Shown piece after piece: positions 49,594 through 60,038 of a DNA stretch of 64,000 nt. Source of the DNA: Croceicoccus naphthovorans. GTDB lineage: Bacteria; Pseudomonadota; Alphaproteobacteria; Sphingomonadales; Sphingomonadaceae. The translations under genes were made by a program, and so were the position numbers. Where the stretch lies: positions 1,801,501 through 1,865,500 of the forward strand of contig NZ_CP011770.1 in NCBI RefSeq assembly GCF_001028705.1, in the 5' to 3' direction. A model generated the notes under the pieces. The model was not told where the DNA came from. It did no database searches and saw nothing but the letters and a program-made list of their open reading frames with translations. Each line of letters opens with the position of its first letter. Position 1 is the stretch's first letter.

Positions 49594-52500
49594 TCAGCCG
49601 CCCACGTTCAGCAGCGGGCGGGCCGCGTCGCCAACGATGGCGAAACCCGACCAGTAATAGGGATGCGATGTCAGCGGATCGGCCATCAACACCTGCTGTG
49701 CGCCCAGCAATGCCGTGCCCAGCGGCTGGCCCTGCCCTTCGAACAGGCCCTGCATCAATCGCGTCGTTGCGTCGAAATCGTCGGGCGCGGGCCAGTGGCT
49801 GGCCAGAACTGCACGCCCGCCTGCCCCGACGAAGCTGCGCACCAGCCCATCCAGCGCCGTGCCGCCGCCTGAACCGAGACCCGCCGCCCGCGTCGTGGCG
49901 ATGTCCGCCGCCGCCGCCGTGTCGCAGGCCGACAGGATCACCAGATCGGCATTCAGCTTCAGGTCGAAGATTTCAGAGAAAGTCAGCAACCCATCCGAAT
50001 CCGACCCGCCAAAGCTGGTCAACAGCGCCGGACGCGTCGGGCAACGCGGCCCCGGCGGCGTGACGAGGCCATGGGTCGCGAAGTGCAGGATGCGGAAGTT
50101 TTCAAGGTCTTCGCGTGCCTTGATCGCGGTGTCACTGAAAGCCTGCCCGGTCATCAGGTCGGTCCCGCCACCTACAAGCTGCGTCGCGGTGACGAGTTCC
50201 GCCGAACTGATCGGGTTGTTCCATTCGGCCAGCGGCCATTCGCAATCCTGCGCGCTGGCGCCCGAAGCCCCGCGAATGCCGGTGAAGCCGCCTTGCGCAT
50301 CGCCCAGCGTGGCGTTGCTGCCCATGCCGAGATAGCTGCGCGGCGCATCGGACGACGGCAGCGCGCGAGCATCGGCGAAGGCACGGGCGGAGACGGCGGT
50401 GGAAACCATCCGGTCCTTGCCCAGCCAGTCGATCATCGTCACGTCGAACGGGTCGGCATCGGGTGCCTCCATCGCGACGAGATATTCCTGCAAAGAGCCT
50501 TCGTCGGCGATCAGCAGGTTCGGCGGCAGTTGCAGCATCGCGCCATCGGGTTCGAATACGACATGGCTAGCCCCGGTAATCCGGTCCGAAACCGGACCGA
50601 ACAGTGCGACAAAAAGCGCGCGCGCATCTTCGACGTCAAAGGGCGAAGTCAGGTAATTGCCATCCTCGAAGCGCGAGATCGTATCGCGGATTGCCGCGAC
50701 CTTGGTGGCGAGTTCCCGACCGGTGACCCCGGCGCGATAGCCGGTCGCAAAATCGTCGCCCGAGACATAGACGAACACGTCGTCGTCAAGCACGGCCATC
50801 TTGGCATAGACCTCGCCCGGCGACAGCACGCCTTGCAGGTCGCCTTCCCCGATATGCCGCTGCGCCACGGCGCGGTAACGCGCATAGTTGTTGAGTGCGA
50901 CGGTGGTGTTCAGCGCCTGCTCTTCCAGATCGGCGATCTGCCGCTCGGTCTGGCGCAACTGCTGCGGCTGGGCATCCTCGCCCTCCAGCCGGGCCAGCGC
51001 AGCACGCTGTACGCGAAGGCGTTCGAGCGAGCGGTTCAGGCTGACCGATTGGCGAAACAGCCGAGCCGCCTCGTCATTGCCAGCCGACAGTTCACGCGCC
51101 AGCACCGCCTGCGTATCGGCGACGCCGGGCCGCACTAGTATTTGCGAGGCCGAGAGGAACTCTGCCGATGCCTTGGGATCGCTGCCCATCCGGCCCGCCA
51201 GAATATCGAACCACGGACCCATTTGCCCGGCAAGACTGGTCAGTCCGTCGGTCCGTTCCAGCGAACGGTCGACAATACCGCGATAAAGCGTCGCCGCTTC
51301 GTCCTCTCGCCCGTGACGGGCATAGAACGACGCGAGCTGCGCCTGTGCGGCGGCGAGGCTGCGGGTTTCGGGATACTGGATCGCGACCATGTCGACCGCC
51401 GACTTCAGCAAGCCCTCCGCACGGCCAAGGTCGCCCCGATCCTCTGCCATGCGCGCCAGTTGCGACAGGATCTGACCGCGCATTCGGATGATCGAAACCA
51501 CACGCCCGCCGCGCACGCCGACGACGCGGCGCTGCGCCGATTCCAGCGCAGCCTCCGCCTCCGCTCTCTGGCCTTGGTAATAGAGCGCCGACCCGCGCAA
51601 GTGGTCCGCCTGCGCATCGAGAATGGCGGCGTGTTCCTCTGCCGTGAGCCGCTGATCGTCGACAAGGCCCAGCGCCTTCATGATCGGGTTGCCAGTATTG
51701 ATCCGGTCCGCCAGAGGCTTGGTAAAGGTCAGGTTCTGGCGAAGCGCATCGCCGCCCGGCGCGATCGAGATACGCAGCGGCTGGCCCAGCCGCGCGATGG
51801 CGGCGGCGTAATCGCCCTGATTAAGCTGATGAATCGCCTCAAAATTGCGCAGCTTGCGTTCGGTAATCGGATCGCGCGCGGGCAAAGCATCGGCTTGCGC
51901 AAACAAGATGTCGGCTTCGGTAAACTGGCCGAGGTTCGACCGTTGCAGTGCGGTGTTGGCAAGATACTCGGTCTGCGAAGCGCTGGTATCCGCCGTGTCG
52001 CGCATGCCCAGCTGTTCGAAAAACGCCGCGGCATCGGCATAATCGCCCGCGTTGTTGCGACGATACCCTTCCGCCAGCGCGGCCCGAACGTCCAGCGTCT
52101 GCGCCTGAATGCGTGCAAAAGCCTCGCTGTCAGCAACGGACGCGGTGGCAACCGTCACCTCACCGGGCTGCACCGCATCAGTCAGCAACGAACGTAGCGC
52201 AAGATCGAGAGCGCTGTCATAGGCGCTGAAACCCTCGGCAACCCAGCGCGCACGACCGTGGTCGAGCGAGATCACAGTATAGGGCAAGCCAGTCCGCGCG
52301 CCAACGCACTGCATCTCAGTCGCGCCCGAGACGCGTTCCGACGCGACTTCGGGCGTGCCTTCGGGGCACGTGAAATCGTCGCGCGCAGCGGCGATGCGGG
52401 TATCGGCATCGTCGCCCCGCAGCGCATAGATATGCCCCACCGGCAGCGCAGTATCGCGGCAGACGACGGCCCACGCGCGGTCGAACGGACTGGAAAGGAG

Positions 52501-52680
52501 GGTGCTTTCGGCCCGGCTCTGCACCTGGCACAGCGCCTCGGCCCCGCCACCGATCGGGAAACTGTCGGCCAACAAAGGCGACTGCTGCGCGATCGCGGGC
52601 TGCGCTAGCGCCAGCATCGAACCAAAAGCCAGAATCGCTCGCACAGCGCGGCGTCCGGCAGGCGATCGTTCACATCGCAT
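49594..52680 (-). CDS. Secreted TPR-CHAT protein (caspase-like protease)
   Basis: About 1028 residues. The start at 52680 gives a signal peptide (RAVRAILAFGSMLALAQPAIAQ); the ATG at 52695 is the alternative. The middle (about residues 190-560) is TPR-like helical repeats (AFFEQLGMRD, ALQRSNLGQFTEADILFAQADAL and others), then a coiled region, then the CHAT peptidase domain at about 690-1020. Both catalytic residues are present: His in LHFATHG (about residue 870) and Cys in ILSACDTA (about residue 919). CHAT proteins are caspase-like and sometimes act in defence or cell-death systems; here the context is protein secretion. It is the first gene of the operon, 30 bp before the cyclase. Confidence 0.92.
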   Translation of the reverse strand: MRCERSPAGRRAVRAILAFGSMLALAQPAIAQQSPLLADSFPIGGGAEALCQVQSRAESTLLSSPFDRAWAVVCRDTALPVGHIYALRGDDADTRIAAARDDFTCPEGTPEVASERVSGATEMQCVGARTGLPYTVISLDHGRARWVAEGFSAYDSALDLALRSLLTDAVQPGEVTVATASVADSEAFARIQAQTLDVRAALAEGYRRNNAGDYADAAAFFEQLGMRDTADTSASQTEYLANTALQRSNLGQFTEADILFAQADALPARDPITERKLRNFEAIHQLNQGDYAAAIARLGQPLRISIAPGGDALRQNLTFTKPLADRINTGNPIMKALGLVDDQRLTAEEHAAILDAQADHLRGSALYYQGQRAEAEAALESAQRRVVGVRGGRVVSIIRMRGQILSQLARMAEDRGDLGRAEGLLKSAVDMVAIQYPETRSLAAAQAQLASFYARHGREDEAATLYRGIVDRSLERTDGLTSLAGQMGPWFDILAGRMGSDPKASAEFLSASQILVRPGVADTQAVLARELSAGNDEAARLFRQSVSLNRSLERLRVQRAALARLEGEDAQPQQLRQTERQIADLEEQALNTTVALNNYARYRAVAQRHIGEGDLQGVLSPGEVYAKMAVLDDDVFVYVSGDDFATGYRAGVTGRELATKVAAIRDTISRFEDGNYLTSPFDVEDARALFVALFGPVSDRITGASHVVFEPDGAMLQLPPNLLIADEGSLQEYLVAMEAPDADPFDVTMIDWLGKDRMVSTAVSARAFADARALPSSDAPRSYLGMGSNATLGDAQGGFTGIRGASGASAQDCEWPLAEWNNPISSAELVTATQLVGGGTDLMTGQAFSDTAIKAREDLENFRILHFATHGLVTPPGPRCPTRPALLTSFGGSDSDGLLTFSEIFDLKLNADLVILSACDTAAAADIATTRAAGLGSGGGTALDGLVRSFVGAGGRAVLASHWPAPDDFDATTRLMQGLFEGQGQPLGTALLGAQQVLMADPLTSHPYYWSGFAIVGDAARPLLNVGG

Positions 52681-52858
52681 CGTGTCTTTCCCCATTTCCC
52701 ACGGCCTTGTGCGACACACGGTGGTTAACACCGCCCTGCCGCGCGAGCTTTCCCGTAGCTCGGCCGCCCCATCGACTCTGTGACTCGTAGCACAGGAGCG
52801 AGCAAAAGTGCCCTGTTTTTGGACAGAAATGTGGGAAAGTTGGCGTTCCGCCAGCAAC

Positions 52859-54682
52859 CTAGCGGTCTTCCCCCTCAAACAAGCCCGCCAATTGTTCGAT
52901 CATCGTGCCGCCCAGTTGTTCGGCATCCATGATCGTCACCGCGCGCCTGTAGTACCGAGTGACGTCGTGTCCGATGCCGATTGCGACCAGCTGAACCGGC
53001 GATTTCTTTTCGATCCAGTCAATTACCTTGCGCAAGTGCTGCTCAAGATAGCCAGCATTGTTCACGCTCAAGGTCGAATCGTCGACCGGCGCGCCGTCGG
53101 AAATGACCATCAGGATGCGACGATCTTCCGGTCGGGCCAGCAGGCGGGAGTGCGCCCACATCAGCGCCTCTCCGTCGATGTTCTCCTTCAGCAGCCCTTC
53201 GCGCATCATCAGGCCAAGGTTGCGGCGGGCACGCCGCCACGGCTCATCCGCCTGTTTGTATACGATATGGCGCAGATCGTTTAGGCGGCCGGGGTTCTGC
53301 GACTTGCCCTTGGCCAGCCACTGCTCCCGGCTCTGCCCGCCCTTCCATGCGCGGGTGGTAAAGCCAAGGATTTCGGTCTTCACGCCGCAGCGCTCCAGCG
53401 TGCGAGCCAGCACGTCGGCGCTGATTGCCGCGATGGAAATCGGGCGGCCCCGCATCGAGCCGGAATTGTCGATCAGCAGGGTGACGATGGTGTCCTTGAA
53501 TTCCTGATCCCGCTCGACCTTATAACTCAACGAGTGGCCGGGGCTGATCACGACGCGGGCCAGCCGCGCGGCATCCAGCAAGCCTTCTTCCTGATCGAAA
53601 TCCCAGCTGCGGTTCTGCTGCGCCATCAAGCGGCGTTGCAAACGATTGGCGAGCTTGGTCACTACGCCCTGCAGGCCCTTCAACTGCGCATCCAGATAGG
53701 TGCGCAAGCGGCCCAGCTCTTCCTCGTCACAAAGGTCCACCGCGCCGACGACCTCGTCGAAATCGGTGGTGAAAGCGCGATAGTCGAAGTCGTCGGGAAT
53801 ATCGGTCCACGGCCGGTTGGGCCGGACGGGCATCATGCCGTCGGGATCGCCCTCACCCGGTTCGAAATCGGATTCGCCTTCCTCGCCGTCGGTCTCGCCT
53901 TCGCCGTCCTCGCTCTCGCCCTCTGTCACATCGCTGGGCGCGGGTTCGGCGCGGGCATCGGAATCGCTGGCGACGTCATCCTCGTCGTCCTGCTCGATCT
54001 CGTTGTCACCCTCCGGCTCGTCGCTGTCGCCATCGGGGGCGGCGTCTTCCGGGTCGGTGACGATCAGTTCAAGGTGTTCGAGCAGGCCGCGCAATTTCTG
54101 CGAAAACGCCGCCTGGTCACCGATGACTTCGGCAAGGCCGGCGAAATCGTCGCCGATCGCGCTTTCGATCGCGGCACGGCGCAGGTTAAGCCCGGCGCGC
54201 GCCTCTTGCGGCGGAGCTTCGCCGGTCAGCGCCTCTCGCGCCATCAGCGCCAGCGCGGTGGCCAGTGGAACATCCTCCGCCTTGTCGGCGCGCAGGATCG
54301 GGTCGTTCGCCAAGCGCCGATCGAGCGCGGCGGCAAGGTTGGCGCGCGTCCCCGCCATGGTATTCGCGCCCAGCGCTTCCCAGCGAACCTGTTCCAGCGT
54401 GTCGAAGACCTGCCCCGCGACCGGCTCCATCGGGCGGGACTTGCGGTGGGCGGCAGCGTCGTGGTGGCGATTCTTCAGCGCGAAACTGTCGGCCACGCCG
54501 CGCGCGGCGGCGACCGGCCCTGCCTCCAGCTTGCGGCCGGGCATTGGCACGCGAACGGTGCTGCCCGCCTGCGACGGCGCTTCGCTGGTCCAGTTCACCT
54601 CAAGCTCTGCATCGCGCGCGACGGCACGGGCCGTCACGGTCAGGGCGGAGCGGAACTTGTCGAGAGAGGACTGGTCGGCCAA
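52859..54682 (-). CDS. cobT: Cobaltochelatase subunit CobT
   Basis: CobT works with CobS and CobN to insert cobalt in aerobic cobalamin synthesis. The 607-residue protein starts [20 protein letters not shown]. The middle has a long acidic linker (about residues 205-290, rich in Asp, Glu and Ser), as in CobT. The C-terminal von Willebrand A domain has the metal-dependent adhesion site [14 protein letters not shown] (about residue 405) and later [12 protein letters not shown]. cobS and cobN are not in the window. It follows the fructose-6-phosphate aldolase gene by 10 bp and may be transcribed with it. Confidence 0.94.
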   Translation of the reverse strand: MADQSSLDKFRSALTVTARAVARDAELEVNWTSEAPSQAGSTVRVPMPGRKLEAGPVAAARGVADSFALKNRHHDAAAHRKSRPMEPVAGQVFDTLEQVRWEALGANTMAGTRANLAAALDRRLANDPILRADKAEDVPLATALALMAREALTGEAPPQEARAGLNLRRAAIESAIGDDFAGLAEVIGDQAAFSQKLRGLLEHLELIVTDPEDAAPDGDSDEPEGDNEIEQDDEDDVASDSDARAEPAPSDVTEGESEDGEGETDGEEGESDFEPGEGDPDGMMPVRPNRPWTDIPDDFDYRAFTTDFDEVVGAVDLCDEEELGRLRTYLDAQLKGLQGVVTKLANRLQRRLMAQQNRSWDFDQEEGLLDAARLARVVISPGHSLSYKVERDQEFKDTIVTLLIDNSGSMRGRPISIAAISADVLARTLERCGVKTEILGFTTRAWKGGQSREQWLAKGKSQNPGRLNDLRHIVYKQADEPWRRARRNLGLMMREGLLKENIDGEALMWAHSRLLARPEDRRILMVISDGAPVDDSTLSVNNAGYLEQHLRKVIDWIEKKSPVQLVAIGIGHDVTRYYRRAVTIMDAEQLGGTMIEQLAGLFEGEDR

Positions 54683-54691
54683 TGCGCGCCC

Positions 54692-55345
54692 TTACAGGAT
54701 GGATTGGCCGGTCTTGGCCCAGTCGGCGAGAAAGCCTTCGATGCCCTTGTCGGTCAGCACATGCTTGAACAGCGCCTTGATGACCGAAGGCGGCGCGGTC
54801 ATCACATCGGCACCGATCCGCGCACTTTCCAGCACGTGGGTCACGTGACGCACCGAAGCTACGAGAATCTCGGTCTCATAGGCATAGTTGTCATAGATCA
54901 GGCGAATGTCGCGGATCAGGTCCATACCGTCGAATCCGTTATCGTCGTGGCGACCCACGAACGGCGACACGAAGGTCGCGCCAGCCTTGGCTGCAAGCAA
55001 CGCCTGATTGGCCGAGAAGCACAGGGTCACGTTGACCATCGTGCCTTCGCCAGTCAGCGCCTTGCAGGTCTTCAACCCGTCGATCGTCAGCGGCACCTTG
55101 ATGCAGACGTTGTCGGCCAGCTTGCGCAGGACTTCGGCCTCTTTCATCATCGTTTCGTGGTCGAGCGCGACGACTTCCGCGCTGACGGGACCATCGACGA
55201 TGGCGCAGATTTCCTTGGTGACTTCCATGAAGTCGCGGCCCGATTTGGCGATCAGGCTGGGGTTGGTGGTCACGCCATCCAGCAGGCCGGTCGCGGCAAG
55301 GTCCTTGATATCGGCGATTTCGGCGGTGTCGGCAAAGAATTTCAT
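54692..55345 (-). CDS. fsa: Fructose-6-phosphate aldolase / transaldolase-like protein
   Basis: A 217-residue small transaldolase-family enzyme. The start [20 protein letters not shown] is typical; the second of two adjacent ATGs is used. The Schiff-base lysine is in [11 protein letters not shown] (about residue 86), followed by [29 protein letters not shown], and near the end [23 protein letters not shown]. The family includes transaldolases and fructose-6-phosphate aldolases; which of the two this is cannot be decided by eye. It is 10 bp upstream of cobT. Confidence 0.94.
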   Translation of the reverse strand: MKFFADTAEIADIKDLAATGLLDGVTTNPSLIAKSGRDFMEVTKEICAIVDGPVSAEVVALDHETMMKEAEVLRKLADNVCIKVPLTIDGLKTCKALTGEGTMVNVTLCFSANQALLAAKAGATFVSPFVGRHDDNGFDGMDLIRDIRLIYDNYAYETEILVASVRHVTHVLESARIGADVMTAPPSVIKALFKHVLTDKGIEGFLADWAKTGQSIL

Positions 55346-55440
55346 CACTGGCTCCGGCAGGAAGGGTGGCCCATGGGCGAATCTGATTGGGCCTATATGC
55401 CCTCACCCGCCCATACGCCACCCCGCGCGCCGGTTACCTG

Positions 55441-56148
55441 TCAGGCGACGCCAAATACCCCGATCAGCAGCGGATCGTTGGTCTGGCCCGGATTGGCGCG
55501 GATACCCGACTCTTCATTGCCCATTTCGGTCCAGATCGTCTCTTCCGCCGCGTCGGTCAGGCCATAGACCACGTTCTGCAGGTTCGTGCCGGTCAGCGCC
55601 GAGAGCGCGGTGCCGATCACCGGATCGCTGACAAGGTCGAGCGCATCGCCGATTTCCGGCAGCATCACATCGATCAGGCGCTGGCCCATGTTCTGGCGCA
55701 GGAACCCGGTCGCCGCCGTCGGCCCGCCGCGCACGATATCAATGGCGTTGGAGATGCCGACGACGCGGATCGTATCGGCAATCGCGGGCGCGGCGCGCAT
55801 CGCGCCCTTTACCGCGACATCGGACAGGCCGCGATAGAGCCGGTCTTTCACCAGACCAGACGTGAGGATCGAGGACAGCACGCTACCCCGCGCGCCAAGG
55901 AACTGATCGAGTTGCAGGCGCGCGACCTGGCTGTCGTAAAACCCGTTGGTGGCCAGGAGGCGGTCGAAAGCACGCTCCGACGACAGGGTCAGCAAACGGC
56001 GGATCGCCTCGACAAAACTGAACCCGCCATAGCTGGCACACCCCGGCAGCGTCAGCGCAGCGGCACCGATCCCGGCGAAACCGAGAAAGCGGCGGCGGCT
56101 GGAAACAGTGTCGGTGATCGAGGATTCGGCAGGGGTTTCAAAATTCAT
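55441..56148 (-). CDS. DUF4197 lipoprotein with twin-arginine-like signal
   Basis: A 235-residue exported protein. The N-terminus has SRRRFLGFAGIGAAALTLPGC: a twin-arginine-like start and a lipobox (LPGC), so it is probably a Tat-exported lipoprotein. The DUF4197 body follows (ALDLVSDPVIGTALSALTGTNLQNVVYGL and similar helices). DUF4197 proteins have no assigned function. It is divergent from priA with 74 bp between the starts. The end reads LLIGVFGVA. Confidence 0.88.
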   Translation of the reverse strand: MNFETPAESSITDTVSSRRRFLGFAGIGAAALTLPGCASYGGFSFVEAIRRLLTLSSERAFDRLLATNGFYDSQVARLQLDQFLGARGSVLSSILTSGLVKDRLYRGLSDVAVKGAMRAAPAIADTIRVVGISNAIDIVRGGPTAATGFLRQNMGQRLIDVMLPEIGDALDLVSDPVIGTALSALTGTNLQNVVYGLTDAAEETIWTEMGNEESGIRANPGQTNDPLLIGVFGVA

Positions 56149-56222
56149 GACGACAACTCCTTCTCGCGTCGTGCGCCGGGGTGTCGCATTCCGCGGCGAG
56201 TGCTCATATTGGCAAGCGTCTC

Positions 56223-58403
56223 ATGAACCGCGTCCGTATCCTTGTCCTTAACGCCGCTCTCGGTCCGCTCGACTACAGCGTTCCCGATGGCCTGTCCCCG
56301 GTACCCGGCAGCGTGGTGGTTGCGCCGCTGGGGCCCCGTCAGGTGCTCGGGATCGTGTGGGAAAGCGAACGGTTGCCGGGGGCCGAGGTTCCGGACGCGC
56401 GGCTGCGCCCCATTCTCGACGTGCTGCCGGTGCCGCCGCTGCGCGCTGCCCTGCGGCGGCTGATCGAATGGACGGCGGACTACTACTGCGCCTCGATGGC
56501 CAGTGTCGCGCGGATGGCGCTGTCCTCCAGCGCGGCGCTGCGCGGCGGCGGTACGGTGACAGAGTACCGGCTGACCGGTGTCATGCCCTCTCGCCTGACC
56601 CCGCAGCGCGATGCGGCGATCTCCGCATTGGATGGCGAACAGGGCACGATCCGCGAACTGGCCGACCTTGCGGGCGTATCCGAGGCCGTGCTGCGCGGAC
56701 TGGTGAACGCGAACGTGATGGAGCCGGTAGTGGTGGAGATCGACCGGCCTTATCGGCCCGCCCTGCCCGATCATGCCCCGCCCGACCTGTCGGACGAACA
56801 GCGCGGCGTTGCGGATCGGTTCGTCAAGGCGGTGAAGACCCGCGACTTTGCGCCGTTCCTGCTGGATGGCGTGACCGGTTCGGGCAAGACCGAGACGTAC
56901 TTCGAGGCCGTGGCCGAAGCCATCCGCATGGGGCGGCAGGTGCTGGTCCTGCTCCCCGAAATCGCGCTGACCGAGAATTTCCTGAAGCGGTTCGAAGCAC
57001 GCTTCGGCGTTCCCCCGGTCGTGTGGCATTCCAGCCAGAAGCAGTCCGAACGCCGCCGCGCATGGCGTCAGGTGTGCGCCAAATCGGACAAGGGGGGCGG
57101 CGCGCAAGTCGTGGTCGGGGCGCGGTCCGCCCTGTTCCTGCCTTTCGCGAACCTTGGCCTGATCGTCGTGGACGAAGCGCACGAGGTCAGCTTCAAGCAA
57201 GACGACGGCGTGCGTTACAACGCCCGCGACGTCGCGGTCATGCGCGCCCGGTTCGAGAAAATCCCCGTGGTTCTGGCCAGCGCCACGCCCGCGCTGGAGA
57301 GCCTGCAAATGGCCGAGGCGGGGGTTTACGAGAAAGTCGACCTGCCCAGCCGTTTCGGCGAAGCATCCTTGCCAGACATCGCCGTGGTGGACTTGCGCGA
57401 ACAGGTCCCGCCTCGCGGGCGCTGGCTCGCCCCGCCGCTGGTCGCGGGCATAGAGGAGCGGCTGGAACGCGGTGAGCAGGCGCTGCTGTTCCTCAATCGA
57501 CGCGGCTATGCGCCATTGACCTTGTGCCGGAATTGCGGGTTTCGCTTTCAATGCCCGAACTGCTCGGCATGGCTCGTCGAACACCGCCTGTCGAAACGCC
57601 TCGCCTGTCACCACTGCGGCCATGAAGTCCCCAGCCCCAGCCAGTGCCCCGAATGCGGCGAGGCCGATTGCCTGACCGCCTGCGGGCCCGGAGTAGAACG
57701 CATCGCGGACGAGGTCGCGGCAATATTCCCCGATGCACGCACCGCCGTCGTCACCAGCGACACGCTGTCGAACCCCGAAAAGATCGCGGCTTTCGTCGAA
57801 GCGGCGGAAACCGGCGCGATCGACGTGATCGTCGGCACGCAACTGGTGACGAAGGGCTATCACTTTCCCGAACTCACGCTTGTCGGTGTGGTCGATGCCG
57901 ATCTGGGGCTGGAGGGCGGAGACTTGCGTGCCGCCGAGCGCAGCTATCAGCAAATCGCGCAAGTCGCGGGCCGCGCCGGTCGGGCCAGCAAACCCGGCGA
58001 AGTCCTGATCCAGACACGCCACCCCGACGCGCCGGTCATCGCAGCCCTCGCCGCCGGGGACCGCGACGCGTTCTACGCAGCCGAAACCGAAGCCCGCCGC
58101 CACGCCGGGGCCCCGCCCTTCGGCCGCTGGGCCGCGATCATCGTGTCGAGCGAGGACGAAGCCGAAGCCGCCGAAGCCGCGCGCAAGGTCGGCGGCACGG
58201 CGCCACGGCTGGACGACATCGCGGTCTATGGCCCGGCCCCTGCCCCGCTGTCGTTGTTACGCGGCCGCTATCGCTATCGCCTGCTGATCAACGCCCGCCG
58301 CAGCGCCGCGCTGCAACAAACGATCCGCGACTGGCTGGACGATTTGAACTTTCCGCCGGGCGTGCGCGTTGGGGTCGATATCGATCCTTACAGTTTCGTT
58401 TGA
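56223..58403 (+). CDS. priA: Primosomal protein N' (PriA)
   Basis: PriA restarts stalled replication forks. The 726-residue protein starts at ATG 56223 (MNRVRILVLNAALGPLDYSV); a GTG at 56181 is not needed. The N-terminal fork-binding part is followed by Walker A (DGVTGSGKTETYFEAV, about residue 220), the DEAH box (VVDEAHEVSFKQ), the eight-cysteine zinc region (LCRNCGFRFQCPNCSAW, ACHHCGHEVPSPSQCPECGEADC) at about residues 435-480, and the helicase C-terminal motifs (VIVGTQLVTKGYHFPELTLVGVVDADLGL, QVAGRAGRASKPGE). Length and order are standard. Confidence 0.96.
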   Translation: MNRVRILVLNAALGPLDYSVPDGLSPVPGSVVVAPLGPRQVLGIVWESERLPGAEVPDARLRPILDVLPVPPLRAALRRLIEWTADYYCASMASVARMALSSSAALRGGGTVTEYRLTGVMPSRLTPQRDAAISALDGEQGTIRELADLAGVSEAVLRGLVNANVMEPVVVEIDRPYRPALPDHAPPDLSDEQRGVADRFVKAVKTRDFAPFLLDGVTGSGKTETYFEAVAEAIRMGRQVLVLLPEIALTENFLKRFEARFGVPPVVWHSSQKQSERRRAWRQVCAKSDKGGGAQVVVGARSALFLPFANLGLIVVDEAHEVSFKQDDGVRYNARDVAVMRARFEKIPVVLASATPALESLQMAEAGVYEKVDLPSRFGEASLPDIAVVDLREQVPPRGRWLAPPLVAGIEERLERGEQALLFLNRRGYAPLTLCRNCGFRFQCPNCSAWLVEHRLSKRLACHHCGHEVPSPSQCPECGEADCLTACGPGVERIADEVAAIFPDARTAVVTSDTLSNPEKIAAFVEAAETGAIDVIVGTQLVTKGYHFPELTLVGVVDADLGLEGGDLRAAERSYQQIAQVAGRAGRASKPGEVLIQTRHPDAPVIAALAAGDRDAFYAAETEARRHAGAPPFGRWAAIIVSSEDEAEAAEAARKVGGTAPRLDDIAVYGPAPAPLSLLRGRYRYRLLINARRSAALQQTIRDWLDDLNFPPGVRVGVDIDPYSFV

Positions 58404-58478
58404 AATCTTTTTGATCTGGCAAGGGCTTCACAATTCGCCCCCATTCTGCAACTTTGCTTGAAAAATGGGGTTGCACAC

Positions 58479-60038
58479 ATGCGTAAGCGAATTCTCGGTT
58501 TAGCCATACTTGCACTTTGGCCGAATGTGGCCGTTGCCGATGATTGGCATGAGGCAAACACAGCGCATTTCCGCGTATTTGCAGAAGGAACGGAATCCGA
58601 CGCGGAAGAACTGGCTATCAAGCTGGAGCGCTTGGACGAAGCTATGCGTTTCATGCTCAACGTTCCGCCCGATACGGTCGCCAATCCATCAGCTCGGCTG
58701 ACGGTCCTCCGGACCGGCGATGCAGACGATATTGCAGGACTCGCCGGAAGCCGAAGCTCTGGCATCGCGGGATTTTTCATACCGAGAGCAGGCGAATCCG
58801 TCGCTTTCGTCCCTGCTAAGGAAGGGCGTCGCGAAGCGATCGGTTCCGTCTATCGCGGCAGGTCCGAAATACCGGCCGAGTTCGTGCTATTTCACGAATA
58901 CGCGCACTATTTCATGTATCAGCACGCAGCCGCCTCCTACCCTTATTGGTATAGCGAGGGTTTCGCTGAAGTTTACAGCACGCTCGAATTTCTTCCGAAT
59001 GGATTTATCCTAGGAAAACCGCCAAGGCATCGCGATGATGCGATGCAATATCTCGAGCGCAAGTCCGTCAGGCTTTTGCTCGAGCCAGTCGAACGGGTGC
59101 GTGTCATCGACGTTATCGCGGCATATTCAATGGGCTGGCTGCTAACCCATTATCTGACGTTTTCGCCCGACCGCGAAGGGCAGTTGTCAGACTATTTCAG
59201 CCTGCTCAATCAGGGCTTCGACAGTATGGCTGCGGCTGAAAAAGCGTTTGGCGACATCAAGGAGCTGGACAAGGATCTCGATTCTTATCTGCGGGGGCGT
59301 GCCCGCGGGGTTACCGTCACGTTCGACGATTATACTAAGCCGAGCGTTGACGTGCGCAAACTGTCGGAGGGAGAAGCTGCCCGAATGTCGCTGTATATGC
59401 GACTGAAAGCTGGTGTTGATCCAAAAGCCGCCGCCTCTCTTGTCGATTCTGCGCGAGAACTTGCAACCCAATACCCGTCATCGGCTCCGGTACAATTGAC
59501 TGCCACAGAATCTTTTTTTGACGCGCAAATGTACGAAGAGGCGACGGCCGCCGCCAAGCGGATCATCGAACTCGAGCCTGATAACTTGCGTGCGAGAATC
59601 TTTCTCGCACGCATTTTACTCACAAAAGCGTTGGAGGATTCAAGCCAGTTCGAAGCGGCGCGCATACCGATCTCTGAAGCAAACAGGCTGCAACCGAACC
59701 AGCCTGAAGCGCTTTACCTATTCTATTTGTCATATCGCTTGTCAGGCCAAGAGGTGCCGGAAATTGCCCTTATTGCCTTGGAGCGCGCGAATGAGCTGGC
59801 CCCCTTTGACGAAAATATTCGCAAGTCCCTTGCCCACCTTCTGCTTCTGGAAGGACGGGATAAGGCAGCATTGGCGGTGCTCAATCCGCTAATCAACGAC
59901 GTAGAGAGGGGAAAAGACGCGGAAATACTGCGTGAAAAGTATACGGCGATTGAGGAGGGTAATCCCGCCTCTGCAATCGCTTATCTTGCGCCTTCTCTAC
60001 CGTGGCTCCCCCCAGAGAAGAGCGACGCGGAAGATTGA
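58479..60038 (+). CDS. TPR protein with HExxH metallopeptidase-like domain
   Basis: A 519-residue exported protein. The ATG at 58479 (MRKRILGLAILALWPNVAVA) gives a signal peptide ending VADDWHEANTAHF. The zinc site is FHEYAHYFMYQ (HEYAH, about residues 138-142), with EGFAEVYSTLEF 25-30 residues on as a likely third ligand (Glu), resembling DUF1570-type gluzincins. The C-terminal half (about 300-490) is TPR-like (LIALERANELAP, LAVLNPLIND). The gene has more A/T in codons than its neighbours and stands between priA and ada without operon partners, which hints at later acquisition. Substrate unknown. Confidence 0.87.
   Translation: MRKRILGLAILALWPNVAVADDWHEANTAHFRVFAEGTESDAEELAIKLERLDEAMRFMLNVPPDTVANPSARLTVLRTGDADDIAGLAGSRSSGIAGFFIPRAGESVAFVPAKEGRREAIGSVYRGRSEIPAEFVLFHEYAHYFMYQHAAASYPYWYSEGFAEVYSTLEFLPNGFILGKPPRHRDDAMQYLERKSVRLLLEPVERVRVIDVIAAYSMGWLLTHYLTFSPDREGQLSDYFSLLNQGFDSMAAAEKAFGDIKELDKDLDSYLRGRARGVTVTFDDYTKPSVDVRKLSEGEAARMSLYMRLKAGVDPKAAASLVDSARELATQYPSSAPVQLTATESFFDAQMYEEATAAAKRIIELEPDNLRARIFLARILLTKALEDSSQFEAARIPISEANRLQPNQPEALYLFYLSYRLSGQEVPEIALIALERANELAPFDENIRKSLAHLLLLEGRDKAALAVLNPLINDVERGKDAEILREKYTAIEEGNPASAIAYLAPSLPWLPPEKSDAED

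Noticed and set aside
47587..49872. 761-residue plus-strand frame across the cyclase and CHAT genes
   Set aside because: Antisense shadow of clear domains (CHASE2, cyclase, CHAT); Arg/His/Gln-rich composition and no ribosome binding site.
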